This document shows, in pieces, positions 14,545 through 22,852 of a stretch of DNA of 38,311 nt (position 1 is its first letter; each line of letters begins with the position of its first letter). The notes beneath the pieces are model-generated. The model did no database searches, was not told the origin of the DNA, and saw only the letters and a program-made list of their open reading frames with translations. Made by a program: the position numbers and the translations under genes. This DNA comes from an uncultured Mollicutes bacterium (lineage in GTDB: Bacteria; Bacillota_I; Bacilli_A; RFN20; CAG-826), in contig URQK01000004.1 in NCBI GenBank assembly GCA_900549975.1, forward strand, positions 1-38,311, read 5' to 3'.

Positions 14545-15666
14545 ATGAAATTTACGATAAATCGTGATCAATTTTTAAAAGGCTTAACCATTGCAGCAAA
14601 AGCAATTGGTTCTAAATCACCAATTCCTGTTATGTCTAATGTAAAAATAGATATGATAGATAATGGTTTAGAGTTAACTGGTAGTAATACTGAATTAACA
14701 ATTAAAACAACTATTCCATTCCAAATGGGAGATCAAGAAATAATTCGTGATTATCAAGTTGGATCAACCTTAGTTGCAAATAAATTTATTACTGAGATTG
14801 TTCGTCGTTTAGAAGGAAAAGAAGTTTCATTTGAAGTTATCGATGATACGATTGTAAAAATCAGTGATGGTAAATCAGATTTTAAATTAAATTCAATTAA
14901 AGCTGAAGAATATCCAGATGTTGACTTAGATATGCAAGGAACACATATTTCTATGACTTACAATAACTTCAAAGACTTAGTTGATCAAACAGCCTTTGCA
15001 GCATCCACTCGTGATCAAAGACCAATCTTAACAGCTTTAAATTTGGATTGTGTTGATGGAGAATTAACCGCAACCGCAACTGATAGTGCGCGTTTAGCTA
15101 AAAAATCATTAGTGTTAAACGAAAAAGTTAATTTTAGCGCTAATGTGCCAGCTAGTATTATGTCAGAAGTTGCACATTTACTAGATGATGTTGAAAATAT
15201 CGATATGTTTATTTCTGATAAGAAAGTTGTCTTCCAACTAGGACAAACAATTGTTGTAACTCGTTTAATTAATGGGGAATATCCAAATACTAGACATATT
15301 ATTCCACATGGCTGTTCATATTTTTTAGAAGCTAATTCTCAAGAATTAATTGCTGCGATGGAACGTGTATCATTATTATCTGTTGATAGAGAAAATGTTG
15401 TTAAACTTGTAATGACTGAAGATTCTGTTGAAGTTTCTACTAAGTCTTCACAAGTTGGATCAGCCACAGAAAAAATTTCTACTTTCCAATATACAGGTGA
15501 TCGTTTAGAAGTTTCTTTCAACTCATTATATGTTATGCAAGCTATTAAAGCTGCTAAATGTGAAGATGTTACAATTGCTTTCTTGGGTGAAATGAAGCCG
15601 TTTATTATTAAAAATGTCAAAGATGAATCTCATGTTCAACTTGTAACACCTGTAAGAACATATTAG
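14545..15666 (+). CDS. dnaN: DNA polymerase III beta subunit (sliding clamp)
   Basis: Forms the ring-shaped dimer that tethers the replicative polymerase and binds many repair proteins. At 373 residues the three repeated clamp folds fit the family. Recognisable stretches are MKFTINRDQFLKGL at the start, PIPVMSNVKI, ATDSARLAKK in the middle (the hydrophobic partner-binding cleft region), GEYPNTRHIIP, and the C-terminal VTPVRTY (usual form LPVRTY or similar). The start has GAAGGAG upstream. It follows dnaA across the oriC element and ends at a strong terminator before yaaA. Confidence 0.98.
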   Translation: MKFTINRDQFLKGLTIAAKAIGSKSPIPVMSNVKIDMIDNGLELTGSNTELTIKTTIPFQMGDQEIIRDYQVGSTLVANKFITEIVRRLEGKEVSFEVIDDTIVKISDGKSDFKLNSIKAEEYPDVDLDMQGTHISMTYNNFKDLVDQTAFAASTRDQRPILTALNLDCVDGELTATATDSARLAKKSLVLNEKVNFSANVPASIMSEVAHLLDDVENIDMFISDKKVVFQLGQTIVVTRLINGEYPNTRHIIPHGCSYFLEANSQELIAAMERVSLLSVDRENVVKLVMTEDSVEVSTKSSQVGSATEKISTFQYTGDRLEVSFNSLYVMQAIKAAKCEDVTIAFLGEMKPFIIKNVKDESHVQLVTPVRTY

Positions 15667-15695
15667 TAAAATTTAACCAAGATGAAATAATTTTT

Positions 15696-15725
15696 AAAGG
15701 AATATATTATATATTCCTTTTTTTT
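15696..15725 (+). terminator. terminator after dnaN
   Basis: A perfect 11-bp stem AAAGGAATATA/TATATTCCTTT with a 3-nt loop runs into eight T residues. It separates dnaA-dnaN from the yaaA-recF-gyrB-gyrA unit. Confidence 0.9.
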
Positions 15726-15733
15726 GTGCTTTA

Positions 15734-15742
15734 TGTTATAAT
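15734..15742 (+). promoter_or_regulatory. promoter of the yaaA-recF-gyrB-gyrA unit (extended -10)
   Basis: TGTTATAAT lies directly after the dnaN terminator and 27-33 nt before yaaA. A good -35 is lacking; the preceding T-rich end of the terminator occupies that place. Confidence 0.65.
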
Positions 15743-15768
15743 TAGTTTGCATAATTTTGAAAGGATGA

Positions 15769-15987
15769 ATGTCGATGGAAGAAATCTTTATTTACACAGA
15801 TTTTGTGACACTAGGACAATTTCTAAAACTAGCCAATTTAATACAAACTGGTGGAGAAGCAAAAGAGTTCTTAAGTAATCATAAGATTTTAGTTGATGGC
15901 GAATTAGATAATCGCCGTGGAAGAAAGTTGTATGATGGAATGGTTATATCTTTGCTTAATAAAAAGTTTGTAATCAAGAAAAAATGA
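15769..15987 (+). CDS. yaaA: S4-domain RNA-binding protein YaaA/RlbA
   Basis: Small S4-like RNA-binding protein always found between dnaN and recF in many Bacillota; a ribosome-associated role has been proposed. The 72 residues hold the family core: TLGQFLKLANLIQTGGEAKEFL in two parts, then NHKILVDGE and DNRRGRKLYDG. The start could be either of two ATGs, 15769 (4 nt after AAAGGA) or 15775 (10 nt after it); the protein starts MSMEE or MEE. Its stop overlaps the recF ATG as ATGA, so the two are coupled. Confidence 0.92.
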   Translation: MSMEEIFIYTDFVTLGQFLKLANLIQTGGEAKEFLSNHKILVDGELDNRRGRKLYDGMVISLLNKKFVIKKK

Positions 15988-17075
15988 TCATAAAAAGGTT
16001 AAAACTAAAAGATTTCCGAAATTATGAAAATTTAGATATTGAATTTGAAAAAGGTTTAAATATTATCACTGGCTCTAATGGCGTTGGAAAGACAAATGTT
16101 GTTGAAGCAATCTATTATTTATCTTTTGCTAGATCATTTAGAACCTTAGATCATAATGATTTAATCAAGAGTAATAAAGATTTTGCAATAATTGATGCAA
16201 TGATTGAAGAAGACTTTAAAACCAAACAAGTTCATATGATCATTAATAAAGATGGTCAAAAAATAATTTGTAATAAAAAAGAAATTTCTAAATTATCCGA
16301 AATGGCTTCAATAACTAATGTTATCGTTTTTGAACCAAGAGATGTATTAATTTTTCAAAATTCACCCAAAGTGCGTAGAAGCTATTTAAATATCCAATTA
16401 AGCAAGATGTCTTCGGTATATTTAAATGCTTGCTCCAATTGCGCCAAATTAACTAAAGAAAGAAATGCAATTTTAAAAATGCTTCAACCTAATATGACGC
16501 ATTTAGAAATAGTAACAAATCAGTTAATTGACCAAAGTTATGTTGTTTCGCAAAAAAGAAAAGAATATTTGAAACTTTTAGAGCCATTAGTTAACAAAAC
16601 TCTAAAAGCAATTAGTTTTACGGAACGTCAAGTTAGTTTTCAATATGAGCCATTTGTTAAGTTTGAAAGCAAAGAAGAATTTATATCTAATGCTCAAAAA
16701 GCGTTTAAAGAAGCGCTAGAAAACGATTTAAAGAAAAAGACTACAACTATAGGCGTACATCACGAAGATTTCTCTACGAGCCTAAATAGTGCCAATATTG
16801 CCATGTTTGGTTCACAAGGCGAAAAGAGAATGGCAGCGATTGCTTTAAAAATTGCTCCTTACTTCTTAATTGAAGAAAGAGAAAAAAGACCAATCGTTGT
16901 ATTAGATGATGTGATGTCTGAATTAGATGAAAAACATTGTGACAAACTTCTAAAATTCTTAGAAAAGTTTAATCAAGTGTTTATTACAACTACTGAAATA
17001 GATTCCAAGTATGATGCAACAATGTACGATGTTGCAAACAAAAATATAGCAAGGAGGTATACTCATGGAAGATGA
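15984..17075 (+). CDS. recF: DNA replication and repair protein RecF
   Basis: SMC-like ATPase that loads RecA at single-strand gaps with RecO and RecR. KRLKLKDFRNYENL at the N-terminus is typical; Walker A is GSNGVGKT (30-37), and the Walker B/D-loop region reads IVVLDDVMSELDEKH near residue 305. A GSQGEKRM signature lies before it. At 363 residues it is the usual length. It overlaps yaaA by 4 nt and gyrB by 11 nt, and its last codons contain the AAGGAGGT binding site of gyrB. Confidence 0.97.
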   Translation: MIIKRLKLKDFRNYENLDIEFEKGLNIITGSNGVGKTNVVEAIYYLSFARSFRTLDHNDLIKSNKDFAIIDAMIEEDFKTKQVHMIINKDGQKIICNKKEISKLSEMASITNVIVFEPRDVLIFQNSPKVRRSYLNIQLSKMSSVYLNACSNCAKLTKERNAILKMLQPNMTHLEIVTNQLIDQSYVVSQKRKEYLKLLEPLVNKTLKAISFTERQVSFQYEPFVKFESKEEFISNAQKAFKEALENDLKKKTTTIGVHHEDFSTSLNSANIAMFGSQGEKRMAAIALKIAPYFLIEEREKRPIVVLDDVMSELDEKHCDKLLKFLEKFNQVFITTTEIDSKYDATMYDVANKNIARRYTHGR

Positions 17076-19017
17076 AGACAAGAAAATTGAAGAATTAGAA
17101 AGAGCCCCAGAAGAGTACACAGAAAAAAACATTCAAGTATTAGAAGGACTTGAAGCTGTACGAAAAAGACCTGGTATGTACATCGGCACTACCGCTGAAG
17201 CAGGATTACACCACTTAGTTTGGGAAATTGTTGATAATGCGATTGATGAAGCTTTAGCAGGCTATTGTACGGTTGTCAAAGTAACAATCAATCCAGGTGA
17301 TACAATTACTGTTTCTGATAATGGACGTGGTATTCCAGTTGGTATTGTTGCTAAAACTGGTAAATCCGCTGTTGAAACAGTTTATACTGTATTGCATGCT
17401 GGTGGTAAATTTGGTGAAGGTGGCGGATATAAAGTATCTGGTGGTCTTCATGGTGTTGGTGCCTCTGTTGTTAATGCTTTGTCTTCTTGGTTAGAAGTTG
17501 TTGTTCATAAAGAAGGCGGAATATTTAAAATCCGTTTTGAAAATGGTGGACACGTTGCTAAACCATTAGAAAGAATTGGTGACGCTACTGATACTGGAAC
17601 AATTGTAACATTTAAACCAGATGCTTCTATTTTCCAAGAAACAACAATTTATAACTACGATACAATTAGAGATCGTTTACGTCAAATGGCTTTCTTAAAC
17701 AAAGGCGTTAAAATCATTGTTCGTGATGAAAGAACTTCAGATGTACGCGAAGATGTCTTCCATTATGAAGGTGGCGTTAAAGAATATGTTAAATACTTAA
17801 ACGCTAATAAAACTCCTTTATTTGAAGATGTAATTTACTGTGAAGGTATTGATTCAGGAATTGTTGTTGAAGTTGCAATGCAATATAACGATAGTTATAG
17901 CGCTAATGTATATTCGTTCTGTAATAATATTAATACTCATGAAGGCGGAACTCATGAAGAAGGTTTCCGTATGGCATTGACTCGTATTATTAATGCCTAT
18001 GCTCGTCAAAATAAATTCTTAAAAGATAATGATGATAATCTCACTAACGATGATGTTAGAGAAGGTTTAACTGCAATTATCTCTGTTAAACACCCGAACC
18101 CACAATACGAAGGACAAACTAAAACAAAATTAGGTAACTCTGAAGTACGTAAAATTGTTTCTAATGTTGTTGGAACACAATTAGAAAGATATTTATTAGA
18201 AAATCCTAAAACTGCAAAGTTAATTATTGATAAAGTTGTTCTTGCTTCTAACGCTCGTTTAGCAGCTAGAAATGCTCGTGAAGCTACAAGAAGAAAATCC
18301 GCTCTTGACGTTGCTTCTCTTCCTGGTAAATTAGCGGATTGTTCAAGCAAAGATGCTGAAAAATGTGAATTATTTATCGTTGAGGGTAATTCAGCTGGTG
18401 GTTCTGCTAAGAATGGTAGAGACCGTGAAACTCAAGCTATCTTACCTTTACGTGGTAAAATCTTAAATGTTGAAAAAGCACAACAAAAGAGAATATTTAA
18501 TAACGCTGAAATTGGCAATATGATTATTGCTATTGGTGGAGGATTTGGTCCAGAATTCGATGTATCTAAAATTAGATATCATAAGATTGTAATCATGACC
18601 GATGCCGATGTTGATGGTTCACACATTAGAATCTTACTATTAACATTCTTCTATCGCTATATGAGGCCTCTTATTGAAAATGGATATGTCTATATTGCTC
18701 AACCACCGTTGTACCGCGCAACATACCGTCAAAAACATTATTACTGCTATAATGATGAACAATTAGAAGTATTAAAATCAAAATTACCAAGCAATGCTAA
18801 ACTTGATATTCAACGTTACAAAGGTCTTGGTGAAATGGATGATACTCAACTTTGGGAAACAACAATGGATCCAGAAGCACGTAAGATGATGCGTGTTGCA
18901 CTAGATGACGCTATTGAAGCTGATTTAGTGTTTGATATGCTAATGGGCGAAAAAGTCGAACCTAGAAAAGAATTTATTAACAAATATGCAAAATTTGTTA
19001 AGAACTTAGATATTTAG
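17065..19017 (+). CDS. gyrB: DNA gyrase subunit B
   Basis: ATPase subunit of gyrase, which introduces negative supercoils. The GHKL ATPase domain has EIVDNAIDEA, DNGRGIPVG and GGLHGVGASVVNALS. The transducer follows, then the Toprim domain with EGNSAGGSAKNGRD, PLRGKILNVEKA and the metal-binding MTDADVDGSHI. The C-terminal YKGLGEMD region is present. At 650 residues it has the short Gram-positive form, without the E. coli insert. The ATG lies in the end of recF after AAGGAGGT. gyrA follows 17 nt later. GyrB rather than ParE is supported by the recF-gyrB-gyrA order. Confidence 0.98.
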   Translation: MEDEDKKIEELERAPEEYTEKNIQVLEGLEAVRKRPGMYIGTTAEAGLHHLVWEIVDNAIDEALAGYCTVVKVTINPGDTITVSDNGRGIPVGIVAKTGKSAVETVYTVLHAGGKFGEGGGYKVSGGLHGVGASVVNALSSWLEVVVHKEGGIFKIRFENGGHVAKPLERIGDATDTGTIVTFKPDASIFQETTIYNYDTIRDRLRQMAFLNKGVKIIVRDERTSDVREDVFHYEGGVKEYVKYLNANKTPLFEDVIYCEGIDSGIVVEVAMQYNDSYSANVYSFCNNINTHEGGTHEEGFRMALTRIINAYARQNKFLKDNDDNLTNDDVREGLTAIISVKHPNPQYEGQTKTKLGNSEVRKIVSNVVGTQLERYLLENPKTAKLIIDKVVLASNARLAARNAREATRRKSALDVASLPGKLADCSSKDAEKCELFIVEGNSAGGSAKNGRDRETQAILPLRGKILNVEKAQQKRIFNNAEIGNMIIAIGGGFGPEFDVSKIRYHKIVIMTDADVDGSHIRILLLTFFYRYMRPLIENGYVYIAQPPLYRATYRQKHYYCYNDEQLEVLKSKLPSNAKLDIQRYKGLGEMDDTQLWETTMDPEARKMMRVALDDAIEADLVFDMLMGEKVEPRKEFINKYAKFVKNLDI

Positions 19018-19034
19018 AAAGGAGTGAACAAAGT

Positions 19035-21629
19035 ATGGTAGAAAAAGAATTTGAAAATGACGAAGAATTAGATGAATTAGACGAAAATGAAGAAGTAGAA
19101 GAAAACGAAGAAGAAACTGAAGACGATTCTGAATTCACTGAAGAAGATGAAAAAGCTCTTGCCGATATTGAAGAAGGAATCGTTCCAGAAATGCGTGATG
19201 TTAAAATCACGGAAACTGTAAAAAGTTCATTCCTTGAATATGCAATGTCTGTTATTGTATCACGTGCAATTCCAGATGTTAGAGATGGTTTAAAACCTGT
19301 TCACCGTCGTATCATTTACGGCATGAATGAATTAGGTATTGGACCTACAAAACCTTTTAAAAAGTCTGCTCGTATTGTTGGTGACGTCATGGGTAAATAT
19401 CACCCTCATGGTGACTCAGCAATTTATGGATCTTTAGTTCGTTTAGCTCAACCATTCAATACTCGATATGTTTTAGTTGATGGTCATGGTAACTTTGGCT
19501 CTATTGATGGTGATGAACCTGCTGCTATGCGTTATACTGAAGCAAGAATGTCTAAAATTGCAGTCGAAATGGTTCGTGATATTGATCAAGATACTGTTGA
19601 TTTTATGGATAACTATGATGGTCAAGAACAAGAGCCAACTGTTCTTCCTTCACGCTTTCCAAACTTAATTGTTAATGGATCTAATGGTATTGCTGTCGGT
19701 ATGGCCACTAATATGGCACCACATAACTTAAAAGAAACTATTAATGCAATTCATGCAGTTGCAGAAAATCCTGACATTTCCGCAGTGGATTTAATGAATA
19801 ATTATATTTATGGTCCAGATTTCCCAACGGGTGGCATAATTTTAGGAAAAAGTGGCATTAGAAAAGCTTATGAAACTGGTCAAGGATCAGTTGTTGTTCG
19901 CTCACGTGCCGAAATTATTGAACAAGAAAATGGTAAGAAACGCATTGTAATTACTGAAATCCCATATCAAGTAAATAAAGCTTTAATGATTGAAAATATT
20001 GCCCACTTAGTTCGTGATAAAATTGTTGAAGGAATTACAGATATTCGTGATGAATCAAATAAAGAAGGTATCCGAATTGTCATCGAATTAAGAAGAGATG
20101 CTATTGCGGAAGTTGTTTTAAACAAACTTTATAAATTAACTCAATTACAATGTTCATTCGGTGTTATTAACTTATGTCTTGTTAACGGAGAACCTCGCAT
20201 TCTTCCAATGCCAGACTTAATTAAATACTATCTTGATTTCCAAGTTGAAGTAATTGGCCGTCGTACTAGAACATTATTAAGAAAAGCTGAAGCAAGAGAT
20301 CACATCTTAAATGGCTTAATTATTGCGATTGATAATATTGATGATGTTGTTGATATTATTAAAAGTGCAAAATCAACTGATGATGCTAAAATTAAATTAA
20401 TAGAAGCTTATAATATCTCAGAAATTCAAGCAAAAGAAATTCTTGATATGCGTTTATCTAAATTAACAGGTTTAGAAAAAGCAAAAATTGAAGATGAAAT
20501 TGCTCGCTTAAATGCTCAAATTGCTGAATATAAAGAAATCTTATCTGATCGTAAAAATGAATTAAAAGTTGTCTTAGATGAATTAGAAGAAATTAAAAAT
20601 AGATTTGGCGATGAAAGAAGAACTCATATTTCTAATGAAATCTCAAATATTGATGATGAAGATTTAATCCCAGAAGAAGAAATCATTATTACCTTAACTA
20701 AGAATGGTTATATTAAGAGATTATCAACTGATACATTTAGAACACAAAATCGCGGCGGTCGTGGTGTTAAAGGTATGCAAACACATGAAGATGATGTTGT
20801 GGATATCTTAGTACATGCTAAAACTCATACTGATTTAATGTTCTTCACAAGCTATGGTAAAGTTTATAGAATGCGTGGATATCAAGTTCCTGAATTCTCT
20901 AGATCTGCAAAAGGATTACCAGTAGTTAACTTGTTAAGTCTAGAAAAAGATGAAATCGTTAAATCAATAATTACTGTTGATGAATATCGTGAATCTGATT
21001 ACTTATTCTTTGCTACTGAACAAGGTGTTGTAAAACGTACACCAGTTAAAGAGTTTGAATTAATTAGACAAAATGGTAAGATCGCTATTTCGCTTCGTGA
21101 AGGAGACCACTTATTAGATGTTAAATTAACTAATGGAAATGCCACTATTGGCATTGCATCAAGTTTAGGAAAAATGGTCAACTTTAACGAAAATGATGTT
21201 CGTCCAATGGGAAGAACTGCTTCAGGTGTTCGTGGCATGAATATCGATGGTGGAACTGCCGTAGGTGTTGTAACAAGTCTAGAAGGAGAATATATCTTAG
21301 CTATTACTGATCGTGGATATGGTAAGATGACTCACTATACAGATTATCGTATGACTTCACGTGGAACTAAAGGTGTTATTACAATACACGCAACCGAGAA
21401 AGTTGGTAATTTAGTAACAATTCGCGCTGTAAATGGTAATGAAGACCTAATGGTTATTACTAAAGCTGGTATTATTATTAGAATTCCGCTTGAACAAGTT
21501 AAGATTGCTGGACGTAATACCCAAGGCGTTAAAATCATTCGTTTAGACGACGATCAACGTGTTTCTTCTGTTGCAGTTGTTGAACACCAAGAACAAGAAG
21601 AAATAGTTGAAGAAGAAAATAACAAATAG
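19035..21629 (+). CDS. gyrA: DNA gyrase subunit A with a 50-residue acidic N-terminal extension
   Basis: Breaks and rejoins DNA in the gyrase heterotetramer. The conserved part starts near residue 51 (VPEMRDVKITE, then SFLEYAMSVIVSRAIPDV). The catalytic Tyr is Tyr167 in AAMRYTEARMSK. The quinolone-determining stretch reads HPHGDSAIYGSLVR, with Ser128 but Gly132 where most GyrA have Asp or Glu. The C-terminal beta-pinwheel contains the GyrA-box-like QNRGGRGVKGM near residue 575. Before the core, 28 of the first 48 residues are Asp or Glu; Bacillus GyrA has no such segment. The C-terminus is also acidic. GGAG at 19021 supports the first ATG; Met52 is a possible but poorly spaced alternative. 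A strong terminator follows. Confidence 0.97.
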   Translation: MVEKEFENDEELDELDENEEVEENEEETEDDSEFTEEDEKALADIEEGIVPEMRDVKITETVKSSFLEYAMSVIVSRAIPDVRDGLKPVHRRIIYGMNELGIGPTKPFKKSARIVGDVMGKYHPHGDSAIYGSLVRLAQPFNTRYVLVDGHGNFGSIDGDEPAAMRYTEARMSKIAVEMVRDIDQDTVDFMDNYDGQEQEPTVLPSRFPNLIVNGSNGIAVGMATNMAPHNLKETINAIHAVAENPDISAVDLMNNYIYGPDFPTGGIILGKSGIRKAYETGQGSVVVRSRAEIIEQENGKKRIVITEIPYQVNKALMIENIAHLVRDKIVEGITDIRDESNKEGIRIVIELRRDAIAEVVLNKLYKLTQLQCSFGVINLCLVNGEPRILPMPDLIKYYLDFQVEVIGRRTRTLLRKAEARDHILNGLIIAIDNIDDVVDIIKSAKSTDDAKIKLIEAYNISEIQAKEILDMRLSKLTGLEKAKIEDEIARLNAQIAEYKEILSDRKNELKVVLDELEEIKNRFGDERRTHISNEISNIDDEDLIPEEEIIITLTKNGYIKRLSTDTFRTQNRGGRGVKGMQTHEDDVVDILVHAKTHTDLMFFTSYGKVYRMRGYQVPEFSRSAKGLPVVNLLSLEKDEIVKSIITVDEYRESDYLFFATEQGVVKRTPVKEFELIRQNGKIAISLREGDHLLDVKLTNGNATIGIASSLGKMVNFNENDVRPMGRTASGVRGMNIDGGTAVGVVTSLEGEYILAITDRGYGKMTHYTDYRMTSRGTKGVITIHATEKVGNLVTIRAVNGNEDLMVITKAGIIIRIPLEQVKIAGRNTQGVKIIRLDDDQRVSSVAVVEHQEQEEIVEEENNK

Positions 21630-21659
21630 TTTACTAAAAATTACAAAAAAATGTAAATT

Positions 21660-21700
21660 AGACTGCAAATAAAAATAATTGAAATTTGCAGTCTTTTTTT
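21660..21700 (+). terminator. terminator after gyrA
   Basis: An 11-bp perfect stem AGACTGCAAAT/ATTTGCAGTCT with a 13-nt loop and a run of seven T residues, 30 nt past the gyrA stop. It closes the yaaA-gyrA unit. Confidence 0.92.
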
Positions 21701-21730
21701 CTTATAGAAAAAGCATAAATATTATTGTAC

Positions 21731-21758
21731 TTGTTTTAAATAAAAAAAATGTTATTAT
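21731..21758 (+). promoter_or_regulatory. promoter of the tandem nuclease genes
   Basis: TTGTTT (21731-21736) and TATTAT (21753-21758) are 16 nt apart, with a TGT extension before the -10. It lies 37 nt upstream of the first nuclease gene and just after the gyrA terminator. Confidence 0.65.
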
Positions 21759-21795
21759 ATATTTACAACTATATTCATACGAAAGAAGGAAATAT

Positions 21796-22797
21796 ATGAA
21801 GACGAAATTTAAGTTTGCTATTTTATGCTCTGCTATAATAGGAATGTTGGCTGCTTGTGAAAAGAATAATATCACAGTTATTTTGCCATCTACTAGTCAA
21901 AGTAATTCAATATCGTCAATTAGTGGAAGTTCTAATAGTAATTCCAATAGTAGTTCTAATTCTAATAGCAATAAAACATCTACTTCAACAAGTATTAGTG
22001 TAAAACCTAGTACATCTAATAGTTCAACTGCTTCTAGTGGAACTATTGAAGGAAAATGGCAATATTTTTTACAAGAAGATAGTTCAGCAAGTAAAGAATT
22101 TATGAGGACTCCATATATTGAAGGTATAACACCATCTGTAGGTGATGATTATTATCAAAGTGCCTTTGGAAAAACTGGAGATAGTTTAAAAAATGCTCTT
22201 TCAGCAATAACTAATACAAGTGGTGTAAAACAAAATTATAATTGGTCGAGATTTGAAAAAGTTGATGAAGACCCTAATAATTCAAATAATATTTTCTGCG
22301 TATATAGTAGAAGTTCCTATCCAAAAAGTGCTCATGTTAGCGGTAATGCTGCAGATAGGTGGAATAGAGAACACACTTATCCACAATCCAAGATATCTGG
22401 TAATGCAAAAAGTGATTCAATACATATATTTGCTGATGATTGGAAAACAAATGGTACAAGAGGTAATTATCAATTTTCCGAAGTAGCGCACAATTCTTCT
22501 ACTGCGGTCAAAGATTCAGGAAAAAGAATTACTGCTAATTATAAATCAGGTTCTTATTTTGAGCCATGTGATGCCGCAAAAGGAGAAGTTGCTCGAGCAA
22601 CTCTCTATGTTTATGTAATGTATGGTCATAGTGTAACTGGAAACTTCTCATCATTAGATTTATGTTTGAAGTGGAATAGAGAATTTCCAGTGACAACTTG
22701 GGAAATATTGAGAAACAATAGAAATTATTCAGAGCAACATAATCGCAATCCATTTATTGATCATCCTGAGTTTGCGGATTTAATGTTTAATAAGTAA
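21796..22797 (+). CDS. secreted lipoprotein nuclease, endonuclease I family (first of two)
   Basis: A 333-residue lipoprotein: the signal peptide ends in LAAC with lipidated Cys21, then a Ser/Asn/Thr-rich linker of about 60 residues, then an endonuclease I domain (beta-beta-alpha-metal fold, as in Vvn/Dns enzymes). The domain shows WNREHTYPQS (189-198) with the catalytic His193, SIHIFADDWKTNGTRGN, EPCDAAKGEVAR (256-267) and QHNRNPFID (314-322), which carry the Mg ligands of the family. It should degrade extracellular DNA or RNA at the cell surface, for nutrition or defence of the cell against foreign DNA. I start it at the ATG at 21796 after AAGGA; the longer frame begins in the gyrA terminator. 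The paralogue follows 55 nt later, probably in one transcript. Confidence 0.9.
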   Translation: MKTKFKFAILCSAIIGMLAACEKNNITVILPSTSQSNSISSISGSSNSNSNSSSNSNSNKTSTSTSISVKPSTSNSSTASSGTIEGKWQYFLQEDSSASKEFMRTPYIEGITPSVGDDYYQSAFGKTGDSLKNALSAITNTSGVKQNYNWSRFEKVDEDPNNSNNIFCVYSRSSYPKSAHVSGNAADRWNREHTYPQSKISGNAKSDSIHIFADDWKTNGTRGNYQFSEVAHNSSTAVKDSGKRITANYKSGSYFEPCDAAKGEVARATLYVYVMYGHSVTGNFSSLDLCLKWNREFPVTTWEILRNNRNYSEQHNRNPFIDHPEFADLMFNK

Positions 22798-22852
22798 AAT
22801 ATAATAAGAATTTTATTAAGAAACGCACAATACAATATAAAAAGGTGAATAT

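Noticed and set aside
17297..17494. Plus-strand frame inside gyrB in another register
   Set aside because: Shadow frame in a strongly conserved gene, with no binding site.
21679..21795. 39-residue N-terminal extension of the first nuclease
   Set aside because: It begins inside the gyrA terminator and would bury the signal peptide; the ATG at 21796 gives a perfect lipoprotein leader.
21898..22045. Ser/Asn repeat region as a CRISPR or tandem-repeat element
   Set aside because: No regular repeat-spacer unit; it is a coding low-complexity linker with varied codons.
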